Below are positions 31,781 through 40,366 of a stretch of 64,000 nucleotides of DNA, piece after piece. Origin of the DNA: Cellulomonas fimi ATCC 484 (GTDB taxonomy: Bacteria; Actinomycetota; Actinomycetes; Actinomycetales; Cellulomonadaceae); NCBI RefSeq assembly GCF_000212695.1, contig NC_015514.1, positions 744,001-808,000 of the forward strand, given 5' to 3'. The notes under the pieces are model-generated. The model ran no database searches. It had not been told where the DNA came from and worked only from the letters and a program-made list of their open reading frames with translations. Position 1 is the first letter of the stretch. Each line of letters starts with the position of its first letter. Made by a program: the position numbers and the translations under genes.

Positions 31781-33400
31781 ATGACCAAGAACTCCCGTGA
31801 CGGTGCCCCGCACCGTCGCAAGAGCCTGAACGACCTCGGCATCCAGACCAAGATGCTCCTGCTGCTCGGCCTGGTGGCCGTCGTGGCGCTGGGGTCGGGC
31901 GCGTACGCGTTCACCGCGCTGCAGCGCGCCGCGCAGGACGTGGGGGAGATCGACGTCATCGCGACCGAGGTCGCGGACCTCGCCGGCGCGGTCGACGAGG
32001 GCCAGCACACGTCGCGCCTGGTCGTCGCGCAGATCGCGGCGGTGCAGAACCCGGTGGTGCGCCGCTCGTGGGTCGAGCTGCAGCGCCGCAACGACCTCGA
32101 GACGGCGGACGCGATGACCGCGTTCGGCGAGTCGCCCGTCGGCCGCAGCCTCGAGACGTGGCCGACGTTCGTCGAGAAGTACGGGATGTGGGTCGAGGTG
32201 CGTGACGAGTCGGTGGTGCCGGCGGCGCTGTCCGACGGCGACGCGTACTCCTCGGCGCTCGAGTCGATCGGCCAGCCCGCGATCGACGAGTTCGACCGTG
32301 CGTTCCGGGACGTCGAGGCGGAGATGGCGGCGCAGGTGCAGAGCACGGCGGACGCCGCGCAGGCCCGCGTCGACCGGGCCGGACTGATCCTCGGGGTCTC
32401 CCTGCTGGTCGGCCTCGCGGTGTCGCTGTTCCTCGGGGTGAAGGTCGCCGCCGGGATCCGCAAGAGCGTGTGGGACGTGTGCCGGGCGCTCAACGGCATG
32501 GCCGTCGGCGACTTCACGCGCACCGTGCCCGGCACGTCCCGCGACGAGATGGGCCAGATGCGTGACGCGCTCGCCAAGGCGCAGCGCGGCGTGCGGTCCA
32601 CGCTCGAGGAGGTCCAGAAGACCGCCGACGAGGTGGCCGCGGCCGCCGAGCAGCTGTCCGCGTCGTCCAGCCAGGTCGCCGCGGGATCCGACGAGACGAG
32701 CGCGCAGGCCGGCGTCGTCGCGGCGGCCGCCGAGCAGGTGTCCCGCAACGTGCAGGCCGTCGCCGCCGGTGCGGAGCAGATGGGCGCGTCGATCCGGGAG
32801 ATCGCGCAGAACGCGACCGAGGCGACGAAGGTCGCGCAGGCCGCGACCGGCGCCGCCGCGACCGCCAACGACTCGGTGTCCCGGCTCGGCTCGTCGAGCC
32901 AGGAGATCGGCAAGGTCGTCAAGCTGATCACGTCGATCGCGGAGCAGACGAACCTGCTCGCCCTGAACGCGACGATCGAGGCGGCCCGTGCGGGTGAGGC
33001 GGGCAAGGGGTTCGCGGTCGTGGCGGGTGAGGTCAAGGAGCTGGCGTCGGAGACGGCGCGCGCGACGGAGGACATCGCGCGTCGGGTCGAGGCGATCCAG
33101 GCCGACACGACCGGGGCGGTGGCCGCGATCGGGGAGATCGGCACGATCATCGCGTCGATCAACGACTACCAGCTGACCATCGCGTCGGCCGTCGAGGAGC
33201 AGACCGCGACGACCAACGAGATGTCCCGTGGGGTCGTCGAGGCCGCCACAGGTTCCGGCGAGATCGCCGCGAACATCACGGGCGTGGCCACCTCGGCCGC
33301 GTCGAGCTCGCAAGTCCTCGCGCAGATGGGCGGCTCGGTCACCGAGCTGGCCCGGATGTCCGCGGACCTGCGTGAGCGGGTGTCCGCGTTCACCTTCTGA
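31781..33400 (+). CDS. mcp: Methyl-accepting chemotaxis protein
   Basis: Membrane chemoreceptor of 539 residues. ATG 31781 follows AAGGAG. Topology: basic N terminus, helix 1 near residues 23-45, a four-helix-bundle-like extracellular sensor of about 150 residues, helix 2 near 203-225, a HAMP domain ([19 protein letters not shown]), then the long signalling coiled coil with the CheA/CheW contact hairpin ([20 protein letters not shown], then [17 protein letters not shown]). Glu/Gln pairs in flanking helices are candidate methylation sites for the nearby CheR/CheB. The ligand is unknown; the next gene encodes a sugar-binding-like protein that may present one. Confidence 0.96.
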   Translation: MTKNSRDGAPHRRKSLNDLGIQTKMLLLLGLVAVVALGSGAYAFTALQRAAQDVGEIDVIATEVADLAGAVDEGQHTSRLVVAQIAAVQNPVVRRSWVELQRRNDLETADAMTAFGESPVGRSLETWPTFVEKYGMWVEVRDESVVPAALSDGDAYSSALESIGQPAIDEFDRAFRDVEAEMAAQVQSTADAAQARVDRAGLILGVSLLVGLAVSLFLGVKVAAGIRKSVWDVCRALNGMAVGDFTRTVPGTSRDEMGQMRDALAKAQRGVRSTLEEVQKTADEVAAAAEQLSASSSQVAAGSDETSAQAGVVAAAAEQVSRNVQAVAAGAEQMGASIREIAQNATEATKVAQAATGAAATANDSVSRLGSSSQEIGKVVKLITSIAEQTNLLALNATIEAARAGEAGKGFAVVAGEVKELASETARATEDIARRVEAIQADTTGAVAAIGEIGTIIASINDYQLTIASAVEEQTATTNEMSRGVVEAATGSGEIAANITGVATSAASSSQVLAQMGGSVTELARMSADLRERVSAFTF

Positions 33401-33455
33401 CGAAGGTGCACACCCCCCGGGTCACGGACGGCCCGGCGGTACGAAGGAGACAGGG

Positions 33456-33875
33456 ATGTCGCGACGCAAGGCATGGGCCGCGTCGGTGATGGCGCTCGCG
33501 GTGGCAGCCGCGTTCGCCCACCAGACGGGCGGCGGGGAGCTGGACGGCGACACCCTCGCGCGCTGGCAGTCGACCCGGCTGGTCGGGGTCGCGCTGCCCG
33601 CGGTGGGCTGGCAGGAGGAGGGGGACGTCATCGTGCACCGGCTTGCACAGCTCGGGTACGGCGTGCGCGTGCACTACGCGGCCGACGCCCCCACGCAGGT
33701 CACGCAGGTACGTGCGCTGCTCGACGGTGGCGCGCACGCGCTCGTCGCCGTGCCGGTCGACTCGGGCTCGCTCGACGACGTGCTCGCGCAGGCCCGCACG
33801 CAGGGCGTCGTCGTCGTCCCCTACGACGACGAGGTCGCCCACGACGTGCAGCTCGCGCTCGGGGGCGCCGCGTGA
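33456..33875 (+). CDS. Exported half of a sugar-type periplasmic-binding protein
   Basis: The 139-residue product from ATG 33456 (ribosome site AAGGAG) has a signal peptide (RRKAWAASVMALAVAAAFA, likely cut near residue 22) without a lipobox Cys. The mature part resembles only lobe I of xylose/ribose-type binding proteins: LVGVALPAV, then YAADAPTQVTQVRALLDGG, HALVAVPVDSGSLDDVL and GVVVVPYDDEV. Full-length relatives continue for about 180 more residues with lobe II; here the frame ends where lobe I ends. It lies between a chemoreceptor and cheB, with a four-base overlap to cheB, so it is maintained in the operon. A role as ligand-presenting partner of the receptor is inferred. Confidence 0.7.
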   Translation: MSRRKAWAASVMALAVAAAFAHQTGGGELDGDTLARWQSTRLVGVALPAVGWQEEGDVIVHRLAQLGYGVRVHYAADAPTQVTQVRALLDGGAHALVAVPVDSGSLDDVLAQARTQGVVVVPYDDEVAHDVQLALGGAA

Positions 33876-35020
33876 GCCGCGTCCGGGTGCTCGTCGTCGA
33901 CGACTCGGTCGTGGTGCGGCGCATCGTCAGCGACGTCCTCGCCGCCGACCCGCGCATCGAGGTCGTCGGCGTCGCCGCCAACGGCCGGCTCGCGCAGGCG
34001 AAGGTCGAGCAGCTCCAGCCCGACCTGGTGACGATGGACGTCGAGATGCCGGAGATGGACGGCATCGAGGCGGTCGCCGCGCTGCGTGCCGCCGGGCACC
34101 GCATGCCCGTCGTCATGTTCTCCACGCTCACCGAGCGGGGCGCGATCGCGACGCTCGACGCGCTCGCCGCGGGCGCCACGGACTACGTGACCAAGCCGCA
34201 CGGCACCGGCTCGGTCGCCGAGGCCCTGGCGCGCGTGGCCCGCGAGCTGGTGCCGAAGATCATCGCGCTCGTCCCGCGCGACGCCGAACCCGTCGCGCCC
34301 ACGGGCCGCCCGCTGCCGCGGCTCGCCGCGCCGCGCGCCGCCACGGGCGCCCCGGCGACCGCCGCACCGGCCCGGCGCCCGCTGCGCGAGCCCGCACCGC
34401 ACCCGGTGCAGCTCGTCGTCGTCGGGTCGTCGACCGGCGGGCCCGAGGCCCTGTCCCGGCTGCTGCGCGGGTTCACCACGCCGCCGCGGGTGCCGGTCCT
34501 CGTCGTGCAGCACATGCCGCCCGTGTTCACGCGCCAGCTCGCCGCGCGCCTCGACCGGCTCGGCCCGACGACCGTCGTCGAGGCCGCGCACGACGAGCCG
34601 CTGCGCCCCGGGCATGTGTACATCGCCCCCGGCGACCGGCACCTCGTCGTCGACACCCGCACCGGCATGCTGCGCACCGCGCTGACGGACGCGCCGCCGA
34701 TCAACTTCTGCCGCCCCGCGGTCGACGTGCTGTTCCGCTCCGCCGTCAAGGCCGTGCGCGGCGAGATCCTCGCCGTCGTCCTCACCGGCATGGGCGCGGA
34801 CGGGCGCGACGGGTGCGCCGACGTCGTCGAGGCCGGCGGCACCGTCCTCGTCCAGGACCGCGCGACGAGCGTCGTGTGGGGGATGCCGGGCGCCGTCGCC
34901 GCGGCCGGGCTGGCCCACCGGGTCCTGCCCATCGACGACGTCGCGGGGGCCGTGCAGGACGTCCTGTCGGCCCGCGGCACCGACCACCGATCACCCGACC
35001 CGAGCGGAGCACCGCGATGA
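33872..35020 (+). CDS. cheB: Chemotaxis protein-glutamate methylesterase CheB
   Basis: Removes methyl groups from chemoreceptors and deamidates Gln sites, giving adaptation. GTG 33872 overlaps the previous stop. The 382-residue product has a receiver domain with D10/D11 and phospho-acceptor D56 (LVTMDVEMPEMDG), a Pro/Ala linker, then the esterase domain with the catalytic Ser in VVGSSTGGPEAL, His in VQHMPPVFT and Asp in LTGMGADGRDG. Length is normal. Its stop overlaps cheR. Confidence 0.97.
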   Translation: MSRVRVLVVDDSVVVRRIVSDVLAADPRIEVVGVAANGRLAQAKVEQLQPDLVTMDVEMPEMDGIEAVAALRAAGHRMPVVMFSTLTERGAIATLDALAAGATDYVTKPHGTGSVAEALARVARELVPKIIALVPRDAEPVAPTGRPLPRLAAPRAATGAPATAAPARRPLREPAPHPVQLVVVGSSTGGPEALSRLLRGFTTPPRVPVLVVQHMPPVFTRQLAARLDRLGPTTVVEAAHDEPLRPGHVYIAPGDRHLVVDTRTGMLRTALTDAPPINFCRPAVDVLFRSAVKAVRGEILAVVLTGMGADGRDGCADVVEAGGTVLVQDRATSVVWGMPGAVAAAGLAHRVLPIDDVAGAVQDVLSARGTDHRSPDPSGAPR

Positions 35021-36096
35021 GCCTCGCCTCCGACGTCTTCCAGTACGTCGCCGACCTCGTCCAGCGCCGTGCGGGCATCCAGCTCGACAGCGGCAAGGAG
35101 TACCTCGTCGAGTCGCGCCTGCTGCCGCTCGCGCAGGCCGCGGGGCACGCACGCGTCGACGCCTACGTGCGGCAGGTGCGCACGAGCGCGCGGGCCGCGG
35201 ACGAGCAGGCCGTCGTCGAGGCGCTGACCACGAACGAGACGTCCTTCTTCCGGGACGGCTCGCCGTTCCAGGCGCTGACCGAGGAGATCCTGCCCGGCCT
35301 GCGCCGCCCCGACGGCTCGCTGCCGCGGCTGCGCATCTGGTCCGCCGCCTGCTCGACGGGGCAGGAGCCGTACTCGATCGCGATGACCCTCGCGGACGCG
35401 CTCGGCCCCGAGACGGCCGTCGAGATCGTCGCGACCGACATCAACCAGACGGTGCTCGACCGCGCGGCCACGGGCACGTACTCGCGGCTCGAGACGAACC
35501 GCGGGCTGCCGTCGCCGATGCTCGTGCGGCACTTCGAGGCCGACGGCATGGGGTGGCGCGTCAAGGAGCCGCTGCGCCGGCAGGTGACGTTCCACCGGCA
35601 CAACCTGCTCGACGCCCCGCCGTTCGTCGGCGGCTTCGACGTCGTGTTCCTGCGCAACGTGCTCATCTACTTCGACCTGCCGGTCAAGCAGGCCGTGCTC
35701 GACCGCGTCCTGGCGGCCATGCGCCCCGGCGGCTACCTCGTGCTGGGCGCCGCCGAGACGACCATCGGCCTCGACGACTCGTGGGAGCGGATCCCCGTGG
35801 GCCGCGGCGCGGTGTACCGGGCGGGGTCCCCGGGGACGGCGGGCGCGCCCGCCGTCCGCCCGTTCCTCGCCGCCCCGCGCACGCTCACGCCCGCCGCCGG
35901 GTCGATCGGGACGCTGCCCCGCCCGGCGAGCCCGCCGTCCGTCCCGGTGCGCGCGGTGCCCGCGCCGGCCGCCCCGCCCGCGGCCACGGTCCGCCCGGTC
36001 GCCCCACCCACCGTCCCCCCGGGCGCCGCACCCCGCGGCGTCCTGCCGACCACCCGCACGCCCGTGCCCGCACCCGTCCGAGGAGAGAGCCGATGA
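35017..36096 (+). CDS. cheR: Chemotaxis protein methyltransferase CheR
   Basis: S-adenosylmethionine-dependent methylation of receptor Glu residues. ATG 35017 overlaps the cheB stop. The 359-residue product has the helical N-terminal domain with TTNETSFFRDGSPFQAL, the SAM-binding IWSAACSTGQEPYSIAM and the later FDVVFLRNVLIYFDLP motif. After about residue 265 there is a low-complexity Pro/Ala/Val tail of some 90 residues not found in typical CheR (about 275 residues). Its stop overlaps the following cheY. Confidence 0.96.
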   Translation: MSLASDVFQYVADLVQRRAGIQLDSGKEYLVESRLLPLAQAAGHARVDAYVRQVRTSARAADEQAVVEALTTNETSFFRDGSPFQALTEEILPGLRRPDGSLPRLRIWSAACSTGQEPYSIAMTLADALGPETAVEIVATDINQTVLDRAATGTYSRLETNRGLPSPMLVRHFEADGMGWRVKEPLRRQVTFHRHNLLDAPPFVGGFDVVFLRNVLIYFDLPVKQAVLDRVLAAMRPGGYLVLGAAETTIGLDDSWERIPVGRGAVYRAGSPGTAGAPAVRPFLAAPRTLTPAAGSIGTLPRPASPPSVPVRAVPAPAAPPAATVRPVAPPTVPPGAAPRGVLPTTRTPVPAPVRGESR

Positions 36097-36476
36097 GAGC
36101 ACTCGTGGTCGACGACTCGCGGACGATGCGCCGCATCGTCTCGAACGTCCTGGAGGGTCTCGGCTTCGAGACCACCCACGCCGAGCACGGGCAGCAGGCC
36201 CTCGACGTGCTCGCGCAGGACGGCGCCGTGGACCTCGTGACCGTCGACTGGAACATGCCGGTCATGGACGGTCTCGAGCTCGTCACGCACGTCCGCAAGA
36301 ACCGCGACTGGCGGTCCGTCACGCTGATGATGGTCACCACCGAGGCGGAGCAGTCCCAGATCGTGCGCGCGCTCGCGGCGGGCGCCCACGAGTACCTCAT
36401 CAAGCCGTTCACCGCCGAGGAGATCCGGGCCAAGCTCGACCTCCTGGGCCTCGTCCCCGTGGAGGAACCCGCATGA
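36093..36476 (+). CDS. cheY: Chemotaxis response regulator CheY (first copy)
   Basis: Single-domain receiver of 127 residues, phosphorylated by CheA. Acidic pocket D7/D8, phospho-acceptor D52 (TVDWNMPVMDG), switch Thr in MMVTTEA and Lys in YLIKPF are all present. ATG 36093 overlaps the cheR stop. The DWNMP signature is common in actual CheY proteins. It is followed by a cheX phosphatase gene in a four-base overlap, suggesting fast signal removal. Confidence 0.94.
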   Translation: MRALVVDDSRTMRRIVSNVLEGLGFETTHAEHGQQALDVLAQDGAVDLVTVDWNMPVMDGLELVTHVRKNRDWRSVTLMMVTTEAEQSQIVRALAAGAHEYLIKPFTAEEIRAKLDLLGLVPVEEPA

Positions 36477-36934
36477 GCACCGACGTCGCCACCGACCAGG
36501 TCCTGCTCATCGCCCGCGACGTGTTCTCGTCGATGATCGACGGGGAGGAGGGCCACCTGAACGCGTGGGACGGCCCGACGCCCGAGGTCGAGGACGCCGT
36601 GCACGCGTGGGTCGACATGTTCGGCGAGATCAGCGGCCGCGCCGTGCTGACGACGGCGACCCCGACCGCGCACGACCTGGCCCGTGCGCTGCTCGGCCTG
36701 CCCGCCGACGAGGAGGTCTCGCACGACGACCTGGTCGACGCGTTCGGCGAGCTCGCGAACGTCGTGGGCGGGAACATCAAGGCCCTCATGCCGGACGCCG
36801 CGAAGCTGGGCCTGCCGACGGTCGCGGCCACCGTGCCCGTGCTCGACGGCGCGCTGCGCGTCCAGGAGCTGGCACTGTCGTGGCGCGGCCGGCCCATCGT
36901 CGTCGAGCTCTGGGTCCTGCTGGGGGCCGCATGA
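36473..36934 (+). CDS. cheX: CheX-like CheY phosphatase
   Basis: Member of the CheC/CheX/FliY phosphatase family, which dephosphorylates CheY. The 153-residue product from ATG 36473 carries the catalytic ExxN pair as E93 and N96 (FGELANVVGGNIKAL), inside one long helix, as in CheX. The single motif and length fit CheX rather than two-motif CheC. It overlaps cheY upstream and a 30-codon ORF downstream. Confidence 0.85.
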   Translation: MSTDVATDQVLLIARDVFSSMIDGEEGHLNAWDGPTPEVEDAVHAWVDMFGEISGRAVLTTATPTAHDLARALLGLPADEEVSHDDLVDAFGELANVVGGNIKALMPDAAKLGLPTVAATVPVLDGALRVQELALSWRGRPIVVELWVLLGAA

Positions 36935-37023
36935 CGAGCACCCTCGCGCCCCACGTCCCCTGCACCGCCGTCACGTCCGGACCCACCGGCGGGCGTGGCA
37001 CCGAAGGAAGGAACCGTTCATGA
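36931..37023 (+). CDS. 30-codon bridging ORF between cheX and the second cheY
   Basis: ATG 36931 overlaps the cheX stop (ATGA), and its own TGA (37021-37023) overlaps the ATG of the next cheY (37020), again as ATGA. The 30-residue product (MTSTLAPHVP... to GTEGRNRS) has no recognisable domain. A GAAGGAAGG ribosome site for cheY lies inside its last codons. It may serve only to carry ribosomes across the gap. No codon-use test was possible. Confidence 0.35.
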   Translation: MTSTLAPHVPCTAVTSGPTGGRGTEGRNRS

Positions 37024-37382
37024 TCCGCGTCCTCGTCGTCGACGACAGCCGCGTCATGCGGCAGATCGTCATCCGCACGCTCCGTCAGGCCGGCTACGAC
37101 TGGGACGTCCGCGAGGCGTCGGACGGGGCGGAGGCCCTGGAGGCGGTCCGCGCGGACGAGCCCGACGTCGTCCTGTCGGACTGGAACATGCCCAACATGT
37201 CGGGCATCGAGCTGCTCGAGGCCCTGCGCGCCTCGGGTTTCGAGACGCCGTTCGGCTTCGTGACCTCGGAGGGCTCGCCCGAGATGCGGGCCACGGCCGA
37301 GGCGGCCGGCGCGCTGTTCCTCATCGCGAAGCCGTTCACCGCGGACGCGTTCCGCGAGGTCATCGAGCCGGTGCTGGCATGA
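37020..37382 (+). CDS. cheY: Chemotaxis response regulator CheY (second copy)
   Basis: A 120-residue receiver domain with D8/D9, phospho-acceptor D54 (LSDWNMPNMSG), Thr/Ser in FVTSEG and Lys in LIAKPF. ATG 37020 follows GAAGGAAGG. It is clearly distinct from the first copy (for example PNMSG versus PVMDG). Either copy could be the switch-binding one; the other may be a phosphate sink. It overlaps the following CheC/CheX-like gene. Confidence 0.93.
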   Translation: MIRVLVVDDSRVMRQIVIRTLRQAGYDWDVREASDGAEALEAVRADEPDVVLSDWNMPNMSGIELLEALRASGFETPFGFVTSEGSPEMRATAEAAGALFLIAKPFTADAFREVIEPVLA

Positions 37383-37867
37383 GCGCGCAGACGCCGCTCG
37401 CGGACGCGGTCGAGGTCCGCAGCCTGCTGGAGAGCCTCGTCGGGCGCGACGTCGAGGTGCTCACGGGGGCGTCCGCGCAGGACCCCGCGAAGGGCGACGG
37501 GTGCCTCGTGGGCATGTACGTCGACGACATCGGCGCGGTCGCCGCGCTCGTGCTGCTCGACGTGCCGCTCGCCGCGTACCTGGGTGGTGCGCTCGGCCTG
37601 GTGCCCGTGCGGATGGCGCAGCAGGCCGTCGACCACGGCGGCCTGCCGGACGGCCTGCTCGAGAACGCGAGCGAGGTGCTCAACGTCATGGGCTCGCTGT
37701 TCAACGCCGAGGGCGCGCCGCACGTGCGGCTCGAGACGGTGTTCGAGCCGGGCCACCCCGTCCCGGCGGACGTCGCGCGGCACGCGCAGGCGTTCGGGCG
37801 CCGGTGCGACCTCGACGTCGACGTGGCGGGCTACGGCAGGGGCGGGTTCTCGCTGGTCGTGGTCTGA
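37379..37867 (+). CDS. Second CheC/CheX-family phosphatase-like protein
   Basis: The 162-residue product from ATG 37379 (overlapping the cheY stop) has a helix with LLENASEVLNVMGSLFN, in which E99 and N102 form the ExxN signature of CheC/CheX/FliY phosphatases. Flanking beta segments (VGMYVDDIGAVAALVLLDV and GGFSLVVV) fit the family fold. It differs strongly from the CheX upstream, so the operon has two cheY-phosphatase pairs. Its last 37 bases overlap a convergent DUF2530 gene. Confidence 0.75.
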   Translation: MSAQTPLADAVEVRSLLESLVGRDVEVLTGASAQDPAKGDGCLVGMYVDDIGAVAALVLLDVPLAAYLGGALGLVPVRMAQQAVDHGGLPDGLLENASEVLNVMGSLFNAEGAPHVRLETVFEPGHPVPADVARHAQAFGRRCDLDVDVAGYGRGGFSLVVV

Positions 37868-38109
37868 GCGGGGGGCGTCGTCGGGTGCAGCCGCGCCCAG
37901 ACGACGCCGCCCAGACCGATGACGACGCCGGCCGCGCACACGACGGCCGGCGTCCACCCGGTCGCGCCCAGGGCAGCCAGCACGCCGGTCACGAGGAGCG
38001 CCACGAACCACGTCGCCGTGCCCACGAGCAGCACGGGACCGAGGTCGACGTGCACCGGGGCGGGCGGGGTGCGCTCGGGGCGCAGCAGCTTCTCGACGAG
38101 CGACGGCAC
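37831..38109 (-). CDS. DUF2530 family membrane protein
   Basis: Small two-helix membrane protein of 92 residues from GTG 38109. The helices LLVGTATWFVALLVTGVLAAL and WTPAVVCAAGVVIGLGGVVW, with the conserved TGW turn between, match DUF2530 (PF10745), common in actinobacteria and of unknown function. TAGGCT lies seven bases upstream of the start. The 3' end overlaps the convergent chemotaxis gene by 37 bases. Confidence 0.75.
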   Translation of the reverse strand: MPSLVEKLLRPERTPPAPVHVDLGPVLLVGTATWFVALLVTGVLAALGATGWTPAVVCAAGVVIGLGGVVWARLHPTTPPAQTTTSENPPLP

Positions 38110-38116
38110 GACGCCG

Positions 38117-38122
38117 AGCCTA
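38117..38122 (-). promoter_or_regulatory. Leaderless-type -10 element of the DUF2530 gene
   Basis: On the minus strand TAGGCT is followed by seven bases and the GTG at 38109. It overlaps the stop codon of the phosphatase gene upstream, so the DUF2530 gene can be transcribed on its own. Confidence 0.5.
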
Positions 38123-38737
38123 CGGCCGGCGCACCGCGCCGACGACCACCTCGACGGCCTGCTCCATCTGCGCGAACACGCGCGCGTACAGTGCGTCGCT
38201 GCCGCCGATGGGGTCGGTCACGTCGTCGTCCTGCGGGGTCGCGGCGACCTGGCCGCGCTGCGCGGCCGCGAGGGGCAGCAGGGCGCGCAGCCGCTCGGCG
38301 GGGCGCGGTCCGGCCGCCGCGAGCTGTGCGGGGTCGACGAGGGGGGCGAGCCGGGCGAGCTCGCGCAGCGTGAACGTGCGGCGCACGGCCGCGGGGACCA
38401 GCTCGACGACCGCGGAGCGGTGCGCGCGCGTGAGGGCGATCACGAGGTCCGCCTCGCGGACCACGGACTCCTGGAGCTGGCGGGCCGCGAACGCGTCGGC
38501 GGCCACGCCCCGGCCGGCGACCAGAACGGCCATCTGCGGGCTGATCGGCGCACCGACGACCGCGCGCGTGCCGGCCGACCCGACCTCGACGCCGCCCGGT
38601 CCGGGCGGGCCGCCCCGGAAGCCGCCCGCGAGCCCGGCCGCGAGGAGCCGCTCGACCGCGGGGGAGCGGCAGATGTTGCCGGTGCACACCGTGAGCACGC
38701 GGAACGGGGCGCCGGGCAGGCCGGGGGAGACGGTCAC
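38120..38737 (-). CDS. Low-molecular-weight protein-tyrosine phosphatase
   Basis: Phosphatase of the arsenate reductase-like LMW-PTP fold, 205 residues from GTG 38737. The P-loop CTGNICRS gives nucleophile C18 and R24. The C-terminal general-acid region reads DVTDPIGGSDALY, the conserved DP motif. Such enzymes counteract bacterial tyrosine kinases of the Wzc type, and one is encoded 6 kb away; a functional link is inference. Length is slightly above the usual 150-190 because of an insert rich in Gly/Pro. Downstream gene is DUF2530. Confidence 0.9.
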   Translation of the reverse strand: MTVSPGLPGAPFRVLTVCTGNICRSPAVERLLAAGLAGGFRGGPPGPGGVEVGSAGTRAVVGAPISPQMAVLVAGRGVAADAFAARQLQESVVREADLVIALTRAHRSAVVELVPAAVRRTFTLRELARLAPLVDPAQLAAAGPRPAERLRALLPLAAAQRGQVAATPQDDDVTDPIGGSDALYARVFAQMEQAVEVVVGAVRRP

Positions 38738-38850
38738 CGTCCCATGATGCCGGGCGGCCGCGGACGGTCCGCGCAGGGCCACCCGGACGGCCGCGTGTGA
38801 CGATCATGTTGCGGAGTGAGGGAACCGGCCGCGGTTCCCGGTCGTTCTCC

Positions 38851-38856
38851 TACGAT
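38851..38856 (+). promoter_or_regulatory. Leaderless-type -10 element of the permease gene
   Basis: TACGAT, six bases, then ATG 38863. No ribosome site is seen before the start, as expected for a leaderless transcript. Confidence 0.6.
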
Positions 38857-38862
38857 GCGCGC

Positions 38863-40362
38863 ATGGCTTCCCCCAGCGCCCCCGTCGCGCAGGACGAGCG
38901 TCCCGCGCCACCCCGCAACGCGATCGACCGCTACTTCAAGATCTCCGAGCGCGGCTCGACCATCGGCACGGAGGTCCGCGGCGGCCTCGTGACCTTCTTC
39001 ACGATGAGCTACATCATCGTCCTCAACCCGCTCATCATCGGCACCGTCCAGTCGGACGGCGGCAACGGTGCGTTCCTGGGCGGCGGCGACGCCCCGAACC
39101 TCGCCGCGGTCGCCGCGACCACCGCGCTCGTCGCGGGCGTCATGTCGATCCTCATGGGCGCGGTCGCGAACTTCCCGCTCGCGCTCGCGGCCGGTCTCGG
39201 CCTCAACGCCGTCGTCACGTACTCGATCGCGTTCCTGCCCGGCATGACGTGGCCGGACGCGATGGGCATCGTCGTGCTCGAGGGCCTCATCATCCTCGTG
39301 CTGGTCCTCACCGGGTTCCGCGAGGCCGTGTTCAAGGCCGTCCCGCTGGAGCTCAAGACCGCGATCAGCGTCGGCATCGGCCTGTTCATCGCCTTCATCG
39401 GCCTCGTCGACTCCGGCTTCGTGCGCATCCCGTCGAGCCTGGCGACGCCTGTCGAGCTCGGCATCGCCGGGTCGCTCGGCTCGTGGCCGCTGCTCGTGTT
39501 CGTCGTGGGCCTGCTCACGGCCGTGATCCTCATGGTCCGCAAGGTCAAGGGCGCGATCCTCATCGCGATCGCGGTCGCGACGGTCCTGTCGATCGTGCTC
39601 GAGTACTTCCTCAAGATCGGCGGCTCGACGCCCGACGCGCCCAACCCGGAGGCGTGGAAGCTCAACGTCCCGAAGATCCCGGAGCAGGTCGTCGCGACCC
39701 CCGACTTCTCGCTCCTCGGCCAGTTCTCGCTGTTCGGCTCGGTCGAGAGGATCGGCGTCGTCGCGGTCGTCCTGCTCGTCTTCTCGCTGCTGCTCGCGGA
39801 CTTCTTCGACACGATGGGCACGATGGTCGCGATCGGCGGTGAGGCGGAGCTGCTCGACAAGGAGGGCAACCCGCCCCGCACCAAGCAGATCCTCATCGTC
39901 GACTCGCTCGCCGCGGCGGCGGGTGGTGCGGGCTCGGTCTCCTCGAACACGTCCTACATCGAGTCGGCCGCCGGTGTCGGCGACGGCGCCCGGACGGGCC
40001 TGGCCGCGATCACCACGGGTGTCGCGTTCCTGCTCGCGACGTTCCTCGCGCCGCTGGTCGACGTCATCCCGTTCGAGGCCGCGACGCCGGCCCTCGTGGT
40101 CGTCGGCTTCCTCATGGTCATGCAGGTGACGGGCATCGACTGGAAGAACTGGGAGGTCGCGATCCCGGCGTTCCTCACGATCGTCCTCATGCCGTTCGCC
40201 TACTCGATCACCGTCGGCATGGGCGCGGGCGTCATCTCGTTCGTCGTCATCAAGCTCGCGCTCGGGAAGGCGAAGCAGGTGCACCCGCTCATGTGGGGCG
40301 CCGCGGTGCTGTTCGTCCTGTACTTCCTGCTCGGGCCGATCAAGACCGCCCTGGGCATCTGA
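38863..40362 (+). CDS. NCS2/AzgA-type purine (adenine/guanine/hypoxanthine) permease
   Basis: Proton-coupled nucleobase transporter of the NCS2 AzgA/PbuG group, 499 residues with about 12-14 hydrophobic helices. Signature segments are FFTMSYIIVLNPLIIG, ANFPLALAAGLGLNAVVTYS, LLADFFDTMGTMVAIGG and the [20 protein letters not shown] loop. These features separate it from uracil permeases (UraA). Exact base preference cannot be read. It ends four bases from the convergent vanZ-like gene, with no terminator between. Confidence 0.92.
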   Translation: MASPSAPVAQDERPAPPRNAIDRYFKISERGSTIGTEVRGGLVTFFTMSYIIVLNPLIIGTVQSDGGNGAFLGGGDAPNLAAVAATTALVAGVMSILMGAVANFPLALAAGLGLNAVVTYSIAFLPGMTWPDAMGIVVLEGLIILVLVLTGFREAVFKAVPLELKTAISVGIGLFIAFIGLVDSGFVRIPSSLATPVELGIAGSLGSWPLLVFVVGLLTAVILMVRKVKGAILIAIAVATVLSIVLEYFLKIGGSTPDAPNPEAWKLNVPKIPEQVVATPDFSLLGQFSLFGSVERIGVVAVVLLVFSLLLADFFDTMGTMVAIGGEAELLDKEGNPPRTKQILIVDSLAAAAGGAGSVSSNTSYIESAAGVGDGARTGLAAITTGVAFLLATFLAPLVDVIPFEAATPALVVVGFLMVMQVTGIDWKNWEVAIPAFLTIVLMPFAYSITVGMGAGVISFVVIKLALGKAKQVHPLMWGAAVLFVLYFLLGPIKTALGI

Positions 40363-40366
40363 CGCT

